Source of the DNA: Begonia masoniana
Lineage: Eukaryota; Streptophyta; Magnoliopsida; Cucurbitales; Begoniaceae
Assembly: GCA_022432975.1 (NCBI GenBank)
Contig: CM039502.1
Span: 17,059,453-17,123,452 of the forward strand
DNA: 64,000 nucleotides
Reading direction: 5' to 3'
Shown: positions 12,400 through 22,090 of the stretch, in pieces
How the letters are laid out: each line of letters opens with the position of its first letter
Numbering within the stretch: the stretch's first letter is position 1
Notes under the pieces: model-generated
Database searches by the model: none
Told to the model about the DNA's origin: nothing
Seen by the model: the letters and a program-made list of their open reading frames with translations, nothing else
Position numbers and translations under genes: made by a program

Positions 12400-13260
12400 T
12401 GGCAGTGGCATCCTCCATCAGAACATTCTAAGATGTAGAGGCTCCATGATCTCCATTTGGCATCCAAGACCCATCGAATTCGACCAGGCTCATCCGAGTA
12501 AGATGAATCATGTCAAATACATCGTCAGATTTGTGTGATCTGATATGCTCTCCTCTGTGCACATGAAGCTGAGATCGCTCTACGATCTTCCAAATCAATG
12601 AACCGAATGGCAGACTCTTGTTTTTTGTTCGCCCTGACCACGTGCATGTGACTTACAATCATGAATCGATCAAACGTCATGCCACTGTATAGCTTCTGCA
12701 TAATATAGAGATTCATCCAGCTGACAAGATCTCTGTGTCCATCCCTTGGCAACAGGGTGTGACTGATCAGGTTGTGAACAACCCAAGCCTTGACGTTCAA
12801 GCACTTCCATCTTGGCTTCACGAAGCCTGCAATGTTTGAATTGCAATAGATTTGCCTTATGAACTTCATTCCCTCTGTTGTCCAGGCAAAATCACACTCT
12901 CAGAAAGAGTGATAATATTTCTCCGTGTCTTCTTCGTCAAAACCGATTAATTCGTTGATAACGCTTGTAGAGACGACAATATCCGTACCGAATAGGTACG
13001 ACTCCACTCACCTTGTCCTCCCTGTACTAACCAAGTTCGTATAAAATAGGTGAATCACTCTATCACAGCTATCTCCTTGCATGTCGTACACTCCCTGCTA
13101 GGAGATGTTATCAAACATCTCCTTGATCTCCAATGACTCTCGACCGCTAAAGTTGACAGTCTTTTCATAAATAATTGAGTGGTTTGACGTATCCCGCTTG
13201 AATTGCTCCTCACACGCCCGGTTTCAAAATTCCATCGGCGACGGTTGTGGCTCCTCCTCC
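12400..13260 (-). pseudogene. Second MULE reading frame with a plant-transposon domain, antisense
   Basis: Read on the minus strand, about 270 residues can be followed with three in-frame stops and no obvious frame change: RESLEIKEMFDNIS, VIHLFYTNLVSTG, STSVINELIGFDEED, EGMKFIRQIY, KAWVVHNLISHTLLPRDGHRD, then KLYSGMTFDRFMIVSHMHVV. The pattern FY-x-NL ... S-x(3)-IN, followed by W-x(3)-V-x(3)-L-x-P, resembles the 'putative plant transposon protein' domain found in plant retroelements, as I recall it. The same pattern recurs at 43550-44080 and 63440-64000 in this window. It lies convergent to the transposase, as mudrB does in MuDR, but does not resemble MURB. Function is unknown; stops at three places make this copy a pseudogene. 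Confidence 0.65.
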
Positions 13261-13716
13261 TAGTTTGTCGTCCGGAGAACCTTTCAATTAACAAAAGTTT
13301 GATGGGCATTTTCAGATCAGTTTGGGCAACTTTTCATAATTTTTTTTGGGTTTAGGCTCACATTTGTGGGATTTTCTCAAATGCAACCTCGGATTTTTGA
13401 AATCTCTGCGAAAATGGGTTGGCTGTGACGATTTCAGTGTGGTTTTGATGATTTTGGTGTCGGGTTTGACGATTTGGGGTCTGTTTTCTGACGATTTGGG
13501 GGCTCAGAGTAACCGTCGATTTTGGACGATTTGGGTGGTCGGATTTGGGATTTCAACCAACAAACCCCTCGAGTTTGGAAGATTACGGTTGCAAACGATT
13601 GAAACCGACGATTTCGACGGCGAGGGAGTGGATTTCGACCAAAGAAAAGGCGCTGCGCAGAAGATTTTACCCGACTGAAGCAGCCTGAGGGTTTTAAAAT
13701 CGCGAAGGTGGTTAAT

Positions 13717-13922
13717 CGTGTGAGGGTCTGCACCCCCCGCGTTGTTCTAAATGCGGTTAATCGTCTCAAATTAGGTAGTTAACCGTGTAAGGCATGCGGT
13801 TAATCGCTGCACCCAGCGCGGGGGGTCAGCGCTTAACCGCCAAACTTGTTTTTGCACTTTCGAAAGTTTAAGCTTTTTTACGAACATTTCTTATACTTCA
13901 AGCTTTTTTATGCACTTAATCC
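13717..13922 (-). repeat. MULE 3' terminal inverted repeat
   Basis: It contains TGCACCCCCCGCGTTGTT and GGCATGCGGTTAATCG and ends ...GCACTTAATCC, followed at once by the 9-bp duplication. It is the inverted counterpart of 8849-9034. Confidence 0.9.
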
Positions 13923-14052
13923 TTTAAAATATTCGTTGACAATTAATGTGCATGATTTGACATATTAACGAGTATTTTAAAAAAATAGAAGAAATTTAGA
14001 TATATTCTTACTTAAAAAATACAAGATTATTACTTGAAATACATCCTTTAAT

Positions 14053-14242
14053 TTTTTAAATGAGGCGGCTAACCGCATAATGCGGAGGTCAATCGGTTAA
14101 CCGCATAACCCCCCGCATTATGCGTTTAACCGTGTAAGGCATGCGGTTGACCGCTGCACCCAGCACGGTTAACTGCCAAACTTGTTTTTGCACATTCGAA
14201 AGTTTAAGTTTTTTACGAAATTTTCTGATACTTCAAAGAAGA
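14053..14242. repeat. Orphan MULE terminal repeat
   Basis: A second, diverged copy of the MULE end lies 130 bp beyond the complete element. It shares GGCATGCGGTTGACCGCTGCACCCAGC and TTTTTGCACATTCGAAAGTTTAAG (each shown here only in part as a motif). The flanking sequence is itself duplicated: ATTCTTACTTAAAAAATACA occurs at about 14004 and 14282. This looks like the remnant of another family member. Confidence 0.7.
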
Positions 14243-14456
14243 AAGATTATTAAAAAAGAAAAATAGGAGAAACTTAGAAATATTCTTACTTAAAAAATAC
14301 AAGATTTAAGAAGGGAATTAAACTAAGTATGTCGATCCAAAATGTGGGATTTCTTCTTTTCGAGAGAATAGAACTGGAGAAGATTACGAGAAGTTCATCG
14401 TTATTGCTCATCATTATTATGCTTCTGCTTCACATCATTATACCAGCCTCTTTTAA

Positions 14457-15698
14457 GGGAAATTAGCAAAAAGAACCACGAACTACGAGTTATTTTCGAT
14501 TCAACCACAAACAAAATTTTTTAACAATTTAAACTATCACGTATTGAAAATCTGCCAAAAACGACCACGCCGGACGGACGCTGAAAAACACCGTCCGTCC
14601 GGGTCACTGTTCACGTGAACAGTGCCTGGACTGACAGGTACAAATACCGTCTGTCTGGGTCACTGTTCATGTGAACAGTGACCTGTTTAGGTTCGTTTTT
14701 CTCCGTTTTATAAATTAATTTTTAAAAAATACTAAACGATATTGGATTTATTTAAAATTTTTATCACATATTTCCAACGTTATGAGAAAATAATCTGAAA
14801 AGTTTCGTGATTTTACAATACTTATATAATTTATTATAATTTGTTTACGTATGTTTTATAAAATAATTCACTAAAATTATAATATTCGTACAAGTGTTAG
14901 AAAATCACGAAAAATTTCAGATTATCTTGTCATAACGGGGTGAATATGTGATAAAACTTTTAAGTAAATTCAATATCGTTTAGTATTTTTTAAAAATTAA
15001 TTTATAAAACGAAGAAAAACTAACCTAAACAGGTCACTGTTCACGTGAACAGTGACCCGGACGGACGGGATTTTTGTCGCCCGTCCTGGTTATAGTGCCG
15101 GACAGACGGTACCGTCCGTCCGGGTCACTGTTCACGTGAACAGTGACCTGTTTAGGTTCGTTTTTCTCTGTTTTATAAATTAATTTTTAAAAAATACTAA
15201 ACGATATTGGATTTGCTTAAAAATTTTATCACATAGTCACCCCGTTATGACAAGATAATCTGAAACTTTTCGTGATTTTCTAACACTTGTACGATTTATT
15301 ATAATTTTAGTGAATTATTTTATAATAAATCATATAAGTATTATAAAATCACGAAACTTTTCTGATTATCTTCTCATAACGTTCGGAATATGTGATAAAA
15401 ATTTTAAATAAATCCAATATCGTTTAATATTTTTTAAAAACTAATTTATAAAACGGAGAAAAACGAACCTAAACAGGTCACTGTTCACGTGAACAGTGAC
15501 CCGGACGGACGGTATCTGTACCGTCCGCCCGGCACTGTTCACGTGAACAGTGCCTCGGACGGACGGTTTTCAGCGTCCGTCTGGCGTGGTCGTTTTTGAT
15601 AGATTTTCAATACGTGATGGTTTAAATTGTTAAAAAATTTTGTTTGTGGTTGGAATCGAAAATAACCCGTATTTCGTGGTCCTTTTTGCTAATTTCCC
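14457..15698. mobile_element. Palindromic MULE-type foldback element
   Basis: A 1242-bp element flanked by a perfect 9-bp duplication, ctcttttaa (14448-14456 and 15699-15707). The ends, GGGAAATTAGCAAAAAG and its inverse, extend into arms of about 170 bp. The interior has two further inverted-repeat blocks (about 14680-15040 and 15140-15480). Six copies of the 20-bp palindrome CACTGTTCACGTGAACAGTG, one of them with a mismatch, sit at 14605, 14661, 15035, 15126, 15479 and 15533, and most are next to CGGACGGACGG motifs. There is no coding capacity. The 9-bp duplication points to Mutator-type transposition. Confidence 0.88.
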
Positions 15699-15829
15699 CT
15701 CTTTTAAACACCCCCTCTCTGTTTCGTGGGAAATTATGATTTGATTGTTCTTCTTTAGTTCGGAAAATCGGTGAAGCGTGAAATAAAAGAATATATTTAA
15801 ATGTTTATGAACCAAAACCAATCATGACA

Positions 15830-16486
15830 TCAACCCATGATAGCACCTACACCCAGAAGTCCAATAACTGCTACTACTAAACCACCCTGAAGATTGGAAC
15901 CACGGCTGGAGGGAGCAACGGCCGGACTCTCTGACTGTGCGGGCGAAGGAGCCGGAGATAATGAAAATTGGCGGTTTCTGGGAGAAAGAACAACGACGAT
16001 CATCTTCTGGCCCTGCTCGCAGTGGCCCTTGGCTCCACTGATGAAATAGTAAGGTCCTGCTCGCTCCAGCTTCAGCTTTGTGTTTCCGTCCTTGTACTCT
16101 GCGATTGGGGTTGAGATATTGCAGGACGCGTAATCTTCCTCGGATACAAACAGAACGGAGTCTTTTTGGCCGTCGTAATTCCACACTAGAAAAAACATGA
16201 ATAGAAACAAAATTAAAAAATAAAATAAAAATAGTGCCGGAGAAGAAGAAGAAGAAGAACACGATCCAAATAAAAATTAAGCTCTAATCGGGAAACTACC
16301 GAGAACATCGCCGACGCAAAAACGAGTGGATTGAGCCCATTCATTGAGAGCCTGGGAGTGAGAGGAGGGGATTGCCCATGTGTCAGACTTTCCGCCTACG
16401 ATGATTTCTCTGCCTTCTGAAAACCTTATGCAGAAGAAGAGAAGGAAGAAGAAGGACAGGGCTCTGATGAGAAGACCGGTTTCCAT
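15830..16486 (-). CDS. Early nodulin-like phytocyanin, GPI-anchored
   Basis: A secreted, cell-surface plastocyanin-fold protein. Two exons, 16300-16486 and 15830-16185, give 180 residues with one phase-1 intron after GDVL, the usual place in phytocyanin genes as I recall. A signal peptide covers about residues 1-25 (hydrophobic FFFLLFFCI). The phytocyanin domain follows (REIIVGGKSDTWAIP ... STRFCVGDVLVWNYD ... YASCNISTPIAEY ... GPYYFISGAKGHCEQGQKMIVVV). A Pro/Ser/Ala-rich stretch (SLSPAPSPAQSESPAVAPSS) and a hydrophobic tail typical of a GPI signal end it. The first copper-ligand His is replaced (WNYDGQKDSV), so it probably does not bind copper, as in other ENODL proteins. Cys pairs for the disulphide are present. 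The role is likely in cell wall or signalling, by family. Confidence 0.92.
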
Positions 16487-16550
16487 CGAGAGAGAGAGAG
16501 AGAGAAGGAGGAGGAGAGATTGCTGGTCAGCTAGTGTAGTAGTACATAAC

Positions 16551-16558
16551 TATATATA
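16551..16558 (-). promoter_or_regulatory. TATA box of the phytocyanin gene
   Basis: TATATATA lies about 65 bp upstream of the minus-strand start codon, followed by a GA/CT-rich leader. Position and sequence fit a core promoter. Confidence 0.55.
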
Positions 16559-16564
16559 GGAGGA

Positions 16565-16985
16565 GAGGAGAGAAAAAAAGTAGCCGTTGAAGGGGAAGGA
16601 AGGGCAATGTGGGCTACTTTTGTACGTTATCAGAGGCCTAACGTTAACAAAGAATAAACGGTCATTTTTTAAATTATCAACTTTTCGTTTTTTTTTTTTA
16701 AATTAATTATAACTTTCTTAGTATATTCGATGACTTGTTAAATAGAATTAAAATACAATTAATTATAAATAATTAATTTAAAAGAATATATAGTAATTAA
16801 ATGTTGCATTATTCTATTGGATTATTAATTAATCTCATAAATGGATTTTGTCCCTAATTTTCAGTAAGAGAGGACTTTTTGTACTATGATTGGACAGCTT
16901 AAAACTCCAGGGTCATCACCTACCTTACACTTGTCCCCCTCACAGGCTTACGTGTTTCATTGCTACAACTCCAATTCATCACCTC
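16565..16985. other. Divergent intergenic region, phytocyanin to small membrane protein
   Basis: AT-rich spacer between two divergently transcribed genes. I see no repeat or gene in it. It must hold the upstream control regions of both. Confidence 0.4.
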
Positions 16986-16987
16986 CC

Positions 16988-16994
16988 TATAAAC
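16988..16994 (+). promoter_or_regulatory. Candidate TATA box of the small membrane protein gene
   Basis: TATAAAC lies 87 bp upstream of the ATG at 17075 and downstream of the earlier in-frame ATG at 16886. This favours the shorter protein. Confidence 0.45.
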
Positions 16995-17074
16995 GTGGCA
17001 ACTCTCCTATTATATATTCTCCAGTCCTTCCAAAGCCCGGGGGGCTCCACTCCAACCCCCACCACCCGACAAGG

Positions 17075-17263
17075 ATGAGCCCCGACGACGCATCCACCAA
17101 AAAGCCTCACGGCCTTAACAACACTTCCGGCATGAGGCGATACTTTCCCTTCGGTAACACCACCTTGGCCGTAGCAGCCCTCCTCCTCGCCGGAACAGTC
17201 GGCTACATCACTTTATACCCCAAGAAGAAGCCACATGACTCCCCCACTGCTACTCCCAAGTAG
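17075..17263 (+). CDS. Small one-pass membrane protein, function unknown
   Basis: A 62-residue protein starting MSPDDASTKKPHG. The N-terminal half is polar, then GMRRYFPFGNTTLAVAALLL begins a single hydrophobic span (about residues 29-48, AVAALLLAGTVGYITLY). A basic tail (PKKKPHDS) follows. An upstream in-frame ATG at 16886 would add 63 residues, but that stretch is low in hydrophobic or domain-like content and a TATA-like box lies inside it, so I prefer 17075. The coding part is GC-richer than its flanks, as in the neighbouring genes, and the codons look used. The shape recalls small plant membrane proteins of organelles, but I do not recognise the family. Confidence 0.6.
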   Translation: MSPDDASTKKPHGLNNTSGMRRYFPFGNTTLAVAALLLAGTVGYITLYPKKKPHDSPTATPK

Positions 17264-17586
17264 ATGCTGCCTGGAGCTCTATCTTTTTATGTTACTCCTC
17301 TGTTCCCTCCTTTTGTATTAAATTTGTAATCAGGACATGTCTACTTGAAATGATGTAAAGATTTCTACTTCTAAACTAGTACAATAATTGTCTGTTTCTA
17401 AAGCCTAATTCAATACATGTCTCAAAAGTAATCGTACGGAATATAACAGAATCCTGTGCTTCACACCATCAAAAAACTGTAAAAGGCCAGTACACAGTCT
17501 TACATCTCAGATCAAATTTTAACAACACTTTGAACAAGTTCTACAGAACGGGTAAAAATGCTAACCTCGGCAGATAGACGCCTTGA

Positions 17587-20500
17587 TCAATCAATTTTCA
17601 CTGAAGAGTAGATAAGCCTTGTGAACCAGAAGCAAGCGTAAAAGCCAATGGTACCCGTCAACACAAAGAAAGCGTAAGAGGCAATGAGCATGTACCCGAA
17701 ATACAACAGACCTGATACGAGCTTTGTAATTTCAAGCTTTGTGAAGAAATAGAACGTAGCATAGAGGAAGAGATAGAGAGCAGATGATCCTGACGTCAAG
17801 TAAGACCTCCACCACCATAGATAGTCTTCACCGCACAGCTGGAAGTAGCATAGAACGATTGTTATTTCCGCGCAGGTGACAATGAGGATGATAAAAACCA
17901 AGAACAGAAAACCGAAGATGTAGTAGAACTGGTTCAGCCAAATGGAAGTTAGGATGAAAAAGAGCTCAATGAAAACGGCTCCAAATGGGAGAATGCCTCC
18001 AATTAGAATGGAAAATGCAGGTTTCATGTACCAAGCCTGTTCTGGAATCTGCCTAGGAATTTTGTTCGTCTTCACAGGGTCTTCAATGGCTGGCTTCTTG
18101 AAGCCAACATAGCCTCCCACAAAGACAAGTGGGACTGAAATTCCGAACCACAGGAAAACCAGAGCAAACATCGTCCCAAATGGAACAGCTCCAGATGACT
18201 TCTGTCCCCATATCAGGGTGTTTAAAACAAAGAAAATTGCAAAGACTGTGGCTGGAAACAAAATTGCAGTCCTCAGGGCAATTTTCTTCCACTCTGCACC
18301 TTTAAACATTTTGTACAAACGAGCAGAAGCATAGCCAGCAAAAAGACCCATGAATACCCAAAGCAGGAGCATAGCTGTCATGAGACCACCCCTGTTTGAA
18401 GGGGAGAGAAATCCCAGCACAGCAAAAAGCATTGTTACAAGTACCATACCAAGAAACTGAACTCCTGTTCCAACATAGATGCAGAGTAGATTTGAGTGAC
18501 TTGGAGGTCTGAAGACATCACTGTGAACAAGCTTCCATCCGGTCTCTTCTTGGGCTTCTTCTTGTGTCTCCAGTTCATTGTACTTAGAAATATCGCGATA
18601 TAATGTTCGTAACATTATCATTGCAACCATGCCAGAGAGGAAGAGAACAATCATCAAAGAATTTACAATAGAAAACCAGTGAATTTGGTCCTCGCTCATC
18701 AACAGATAGGCATCCCATCTGGAAGCCCACTTAACAGCACTCTCCTGAAAAACACATTAGATGAAAATTACAACGACAATATAACCATGATGGGGCAAAT
18801 TAGAAGTTTGGCGTAGCAATATATTGCAAAAGAAATTAACAAAGAATATCTCTTTGCAGTCGAGTTGTAGAATATCTCAAATTGGAAGCTGTGCTTAAAT
18901 AAGTTGATAAATAATTATGAAGACTAACACACCTGAAATTCAACATCGTATGTAAATATGACTTCATTTTTTTCTTCTACTTCAAGAGGTATATTGGAGT
19001 TATCGACCGTGTGTTGTGCATGAGGGTCACATGTTGTTAGACGAGTCTGCTTGTCGTTCCATTTCCCATCATATTTATGCTTGACGCTGCATGTCACATT
19101 ATCAAGAAGCGTCTTTTTCCCAAAAGAAAATAAAAGGGTACTTGAGTAGGTGATTAAAAAATTAAAAGAGCGCCAGGAACTTTACCTGAATGGCTTTACT
19201 TCAAACCCTACAATCTTTGTCGAATCAGTTTGCACATCTTTATGGTATTTTACTGTAAATGCCAGATGATTATGGATTAAATGCTTTTCCTCCTTGCTCT
19301 GTGCCAAGACAAAAAAGAGGTAAATTTTCAGATCTTCACGAACTAGGAGAAGCAGAAAACTTTAGTAGTAGTAAAGCATAAACATACACCACTATATTGG
19401 CCTTTAAACCCAATATGATAGCCAAGCTGATAAACAGTGGGAGATTCTGGATCTATCCTTCTAAGAGGAACAACCAAAGGAAGGTTATCGAGAATCCTGT
19501 GACATGGAAGTAGAATTTGTTATTTCTCTATCAAAGCAACTGAAAAAAAAACAATGGATCAAGTAAAATTTAGAAATGCCTTCTATTTCATATTACTCAT
19601 TCAATATAAAAGCCTTATTTAGTGAAAGACAGAAAAACATGTCCCATATCAAATACCAAGTGTCATGCTATAAGCAAAATAAAGAAGAGAAAATTGGATC
19701 AAAGCACAGGACCACAAATTCTCAAACTCTTCCTTGTAAATTTTTCTACACGAAGCCAATATTTAGGCTAATGTATCTGCCAAGGATGAAAGTGGTCATA
19801 CATGTTGACCCGATATTCATCATCAATCTTCTCTCTGAACTCCTTTGAAGTTTTGGCATCGAGTACTATGCGGCAAAGAATATTGCACATCTGAGGTTCT
19901 CGCATTTTGAACTGAAAAAGTTCCCTAAATATTAGGAGCTTTACGACAAGATAATATTCAAGAAATATATCTAAAACATTCGAACCTACCACGTATGGCG
20001 AGTTCTCAATTCGATCACCACGAAGAACCTCTCCAAGATTTTCAGCGCTGTCTACTATCTTCTCTGGAGGACAGAAAGGAAGTGAGTAGTATGAGAAAGG
20101 AAGCTGAGTCTTTATAGAAGTGAGTTTGTTGACTTTGACTCGTAATTCCTCTCCCTGCATCCAAAAAGAAAAGGCTCATAAACACCACAACTGAACTGTC
20201 CCAAGTGAAAAACTAAAGAAAAAAGAAGCATATAGCCTACTAAATAAAACAACAACAAATACCAGACTCAATATGACCGAAATCATGATAACCAAGGACA
20301 GCAAGGCCACTAAGAATTGGAATGTTAAATTGATTTTTAATAATTACATATAACATAACCGACAGAAAGAAGTTAGCAATCATGTGTCCAATAAGTTCCG
20401 AATATTACATCTTAATTATAATGATAAATAGTCAAAATCAAAATAATTACAAAAGTTCGTAATCAGTATTGGTCATTAACCAAAAAGAAATCAAACTTAA

Positions 20501-20972
20501 AAAGTTCAGAAAGTTTCTATACTGATTCACAATTTTTAAGTTTGCGAAAAAAAGGCAGAATCACAGAAGAAAATATATATGCCGTGTTGTAACATCGGAA
20601 ACGAGAAACCCATACCAAATGACTGCAAATAAAAAACAGCCATCTCTCTCAAAATTGATAAGACCTACGTAAGTTTAAAGGTCTAGACAGAATAGAGAAT
20701 CAATTTCAGTACGTAACTAGAGTTAGAATCACCAATTTTCCAATGTAAGGTCACTTCCAGCACAGATCCAGAAACAATCCCGGATTGGGAAGGGAAAAAC
20801 ATGGTAAACAAAGGGCGAAGCAAGATAGGAGCAAGGAAGAGCTCACCTTTTGAAAATCTTCGGGAGCGACACCAGGGAGATAAAAGCAATAGACGGCATG
20901 GACCATAAGCAGTAGGACAACAAAGGTCGTCAGTGAACGCGCGAATACAGATCTCATGCTCCATGGTGCCAT
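17587..20972 (-). CDS. Transmembrane 9 superfamily protein (TM9SF, nonaspanin)
   Basis: A nine-span protein of endosome/Golgi membranes, thought to help sort membrane cargo. Seven exons on the minus strand (20847-20972, 19990-20154, 19802-19911, 19388-19496, 19186-19298, 18933-19086, 17587-18744) join to 1935 nt, 644 residues, all in phase. A signal peptide spans about 1-30, followed by FYLPGVAPEDFQKGEELRVKVNKLTS. The lumenal domain has SYYSLPFCPP, ENLGEVLRGDRIENSPY and TCDPH. The large last exon holds the membrane domain, with QIHWFSIVNSLMIVLFLSGM, ETGWKLVHSDVFRPP and GTGVQFLGM. It ends IYSSVKID, the KxD/E-type C-terminal signal for COPI/Golgi retention. Length and motifs match plant TMN proteins. 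No defects are visible. Confidence 0.96.
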
Positions 20973-21197
20973 AGGCAGAGAGAGAGAGAGCAGATCTGCG
21001 AGAAGGAAAGGAAAGGAAAGGAAGGTGAGTTCGGATTTCGTTGCGTTGGGTCGAAATGAAAGACGAGAAGAAAGGTAGGATGGTGGGCGGGCTTTTGGAC
21101 TAATACGGGTTGGTACTGCTATCCATACCCGAAAACAAAAAACCCCGACCCCCGATATCCACCCTTTTGGTTATGTAACATTATCTTTTATTTTAAG

Positions 21198-21847
21198 AAA
21201 AAATTCAATTTAGCCTCAACGTATGAGGTCAATGATCAATTGGCCCCTAACGTTTATTTTTTACCCAATCAGTTTCTATTGTTGACGTCGTTTGCAATTC
21301 GACCTCTCTTATCAATTTTCTCGTTAAATTTAACACGTGTTGTTCAAAATTCTCAAACTATCATTTTTTCCCTTTCCTCCCTCCTCTCTCTCTCTCACCT
21401 CTATATGAAACATCCATTTCATACTCCTGCTTCATGATCTGAGCATCCTTAGGAATTACAAAGCCTGTGACATTGTTAGATTACCATACTTACATGTCAT
21501 TGTGAATGAGGTATTGCGTCTTCATCCGGCAGCCCCTCTACTTATACCTCGCAAAGCTCAAGAGGATATAGAAATTGCACGCTTTGTAATTCCTAAGAAG
21601 CAGCTGTATGAAATGGTATGAAATGGATGTTTTAGATAGAGAAGAGAGAGAGAGGAGGCACAGAAGGGAAAAAATAATAGTTTAAGAATTTTGAACGGAA
21701 TGTGTTAAATTTAACGAAAAAATTGATGAGAGGAACCGAATTGCAAACGACGTCAACGATAAGAGCTGATTGAGTCAAAAATAAACGTTAGGAGCCAATT
21801 GACTATTGAACTCATACGTTGGGGAGTAAATTGAACTTTTTCCATAA
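21198..21847. mobile_element. Foldback (MULE-like) element carrying a P450 gene fragment
   Basis: Inverted arms of about 230-250 bp (about 21198-21445 and 21590-21847) begin GAAAAAATTCAATTTA and are nearly complementary, including AACGTATGAG, CCTAACGTTTAT and GTTAAATTTAAC blocks. The loop holds a cytochrome P450 exon piece. The right-hand edge of that piece is itself part of the inverted repeat (TTTGTAATTCCTAAG and its inverse near 21449). I could not find a clean target duplication. The arm sequence fits MULE-type ends; class is inferred. Confidence 0.75.
21469..21603 (+). pseudogene. Captured cytochrome P450 fragment (K-helix region)
   Basis: Forty-five codons read open as DIVRLPYLHVIVNEVLRLHP, then AAPLLIPRKAQEDIEIARF and VIPKKQ. 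This is the K-helix (ExxR as E-V-L-R) and the following PERF-side strand of plant A-type P450s, most like CYP76-type enzymes by my memory of the motif LRLHPPAPLL-x-PRKA. No heme-binding region, no I-helix and no start are present. It is a fragment inside a transposon, not a gene. Confidence 0.85.
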
Positions 21848-22090
21848 TTATATTTAGATTATTTCCAGCAGTACTTAAATAGAAGGAAAACTCAAAAGAT
21901 AAGGTTTTTATAAAGCTTCTAAAATAAAGTAACACAAGTCTCTGTCTCTCTCAGATTGAACAATTAAGAGTCTTAATTGGAATCAACCTCTCAAAAATAG
22001 ATAACAAACTCTGCATCAACCGACAATTACACTTTGCCATCTAAGTTGAAGGAAAGGCAAAGCTACAAGCGAGGCGAGGCACCAGAAGCC

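Larger units (their letters stand above)
8849..13922 (+). mobile_element. MULE (MuDR-like) element, decayed autonomous copy
   Basis: A 5.07-kb element bounded by a perfect 9-bp target-site duplication, tttaaaata, at 8840-8848 and 13923-13931. Terminal inverted repeats of about 190-205 bp (8849-9034 and 13717-13922) are packed with GGTTAACCG-type motifs. The + strand carries a broken MURA-type transposase. The - strand carries a convergent second reading frame with an unrelated plant-transposon domain. The region 11640-12110 between the two frames is AT-rich filler. Perfect TSDs suggest a fairly recent insertion, yet the transposase has several stops, so the copy was probably mobilised in trans or has decayed since. 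Confidence 0.92.

Noticed and set aside
16886..17074. N-terminal extension of the small membrane protein
   Set aside because: A TATA-like box lies inside it and it has no protein-like features; the inner ATG at 17075 is preferred.
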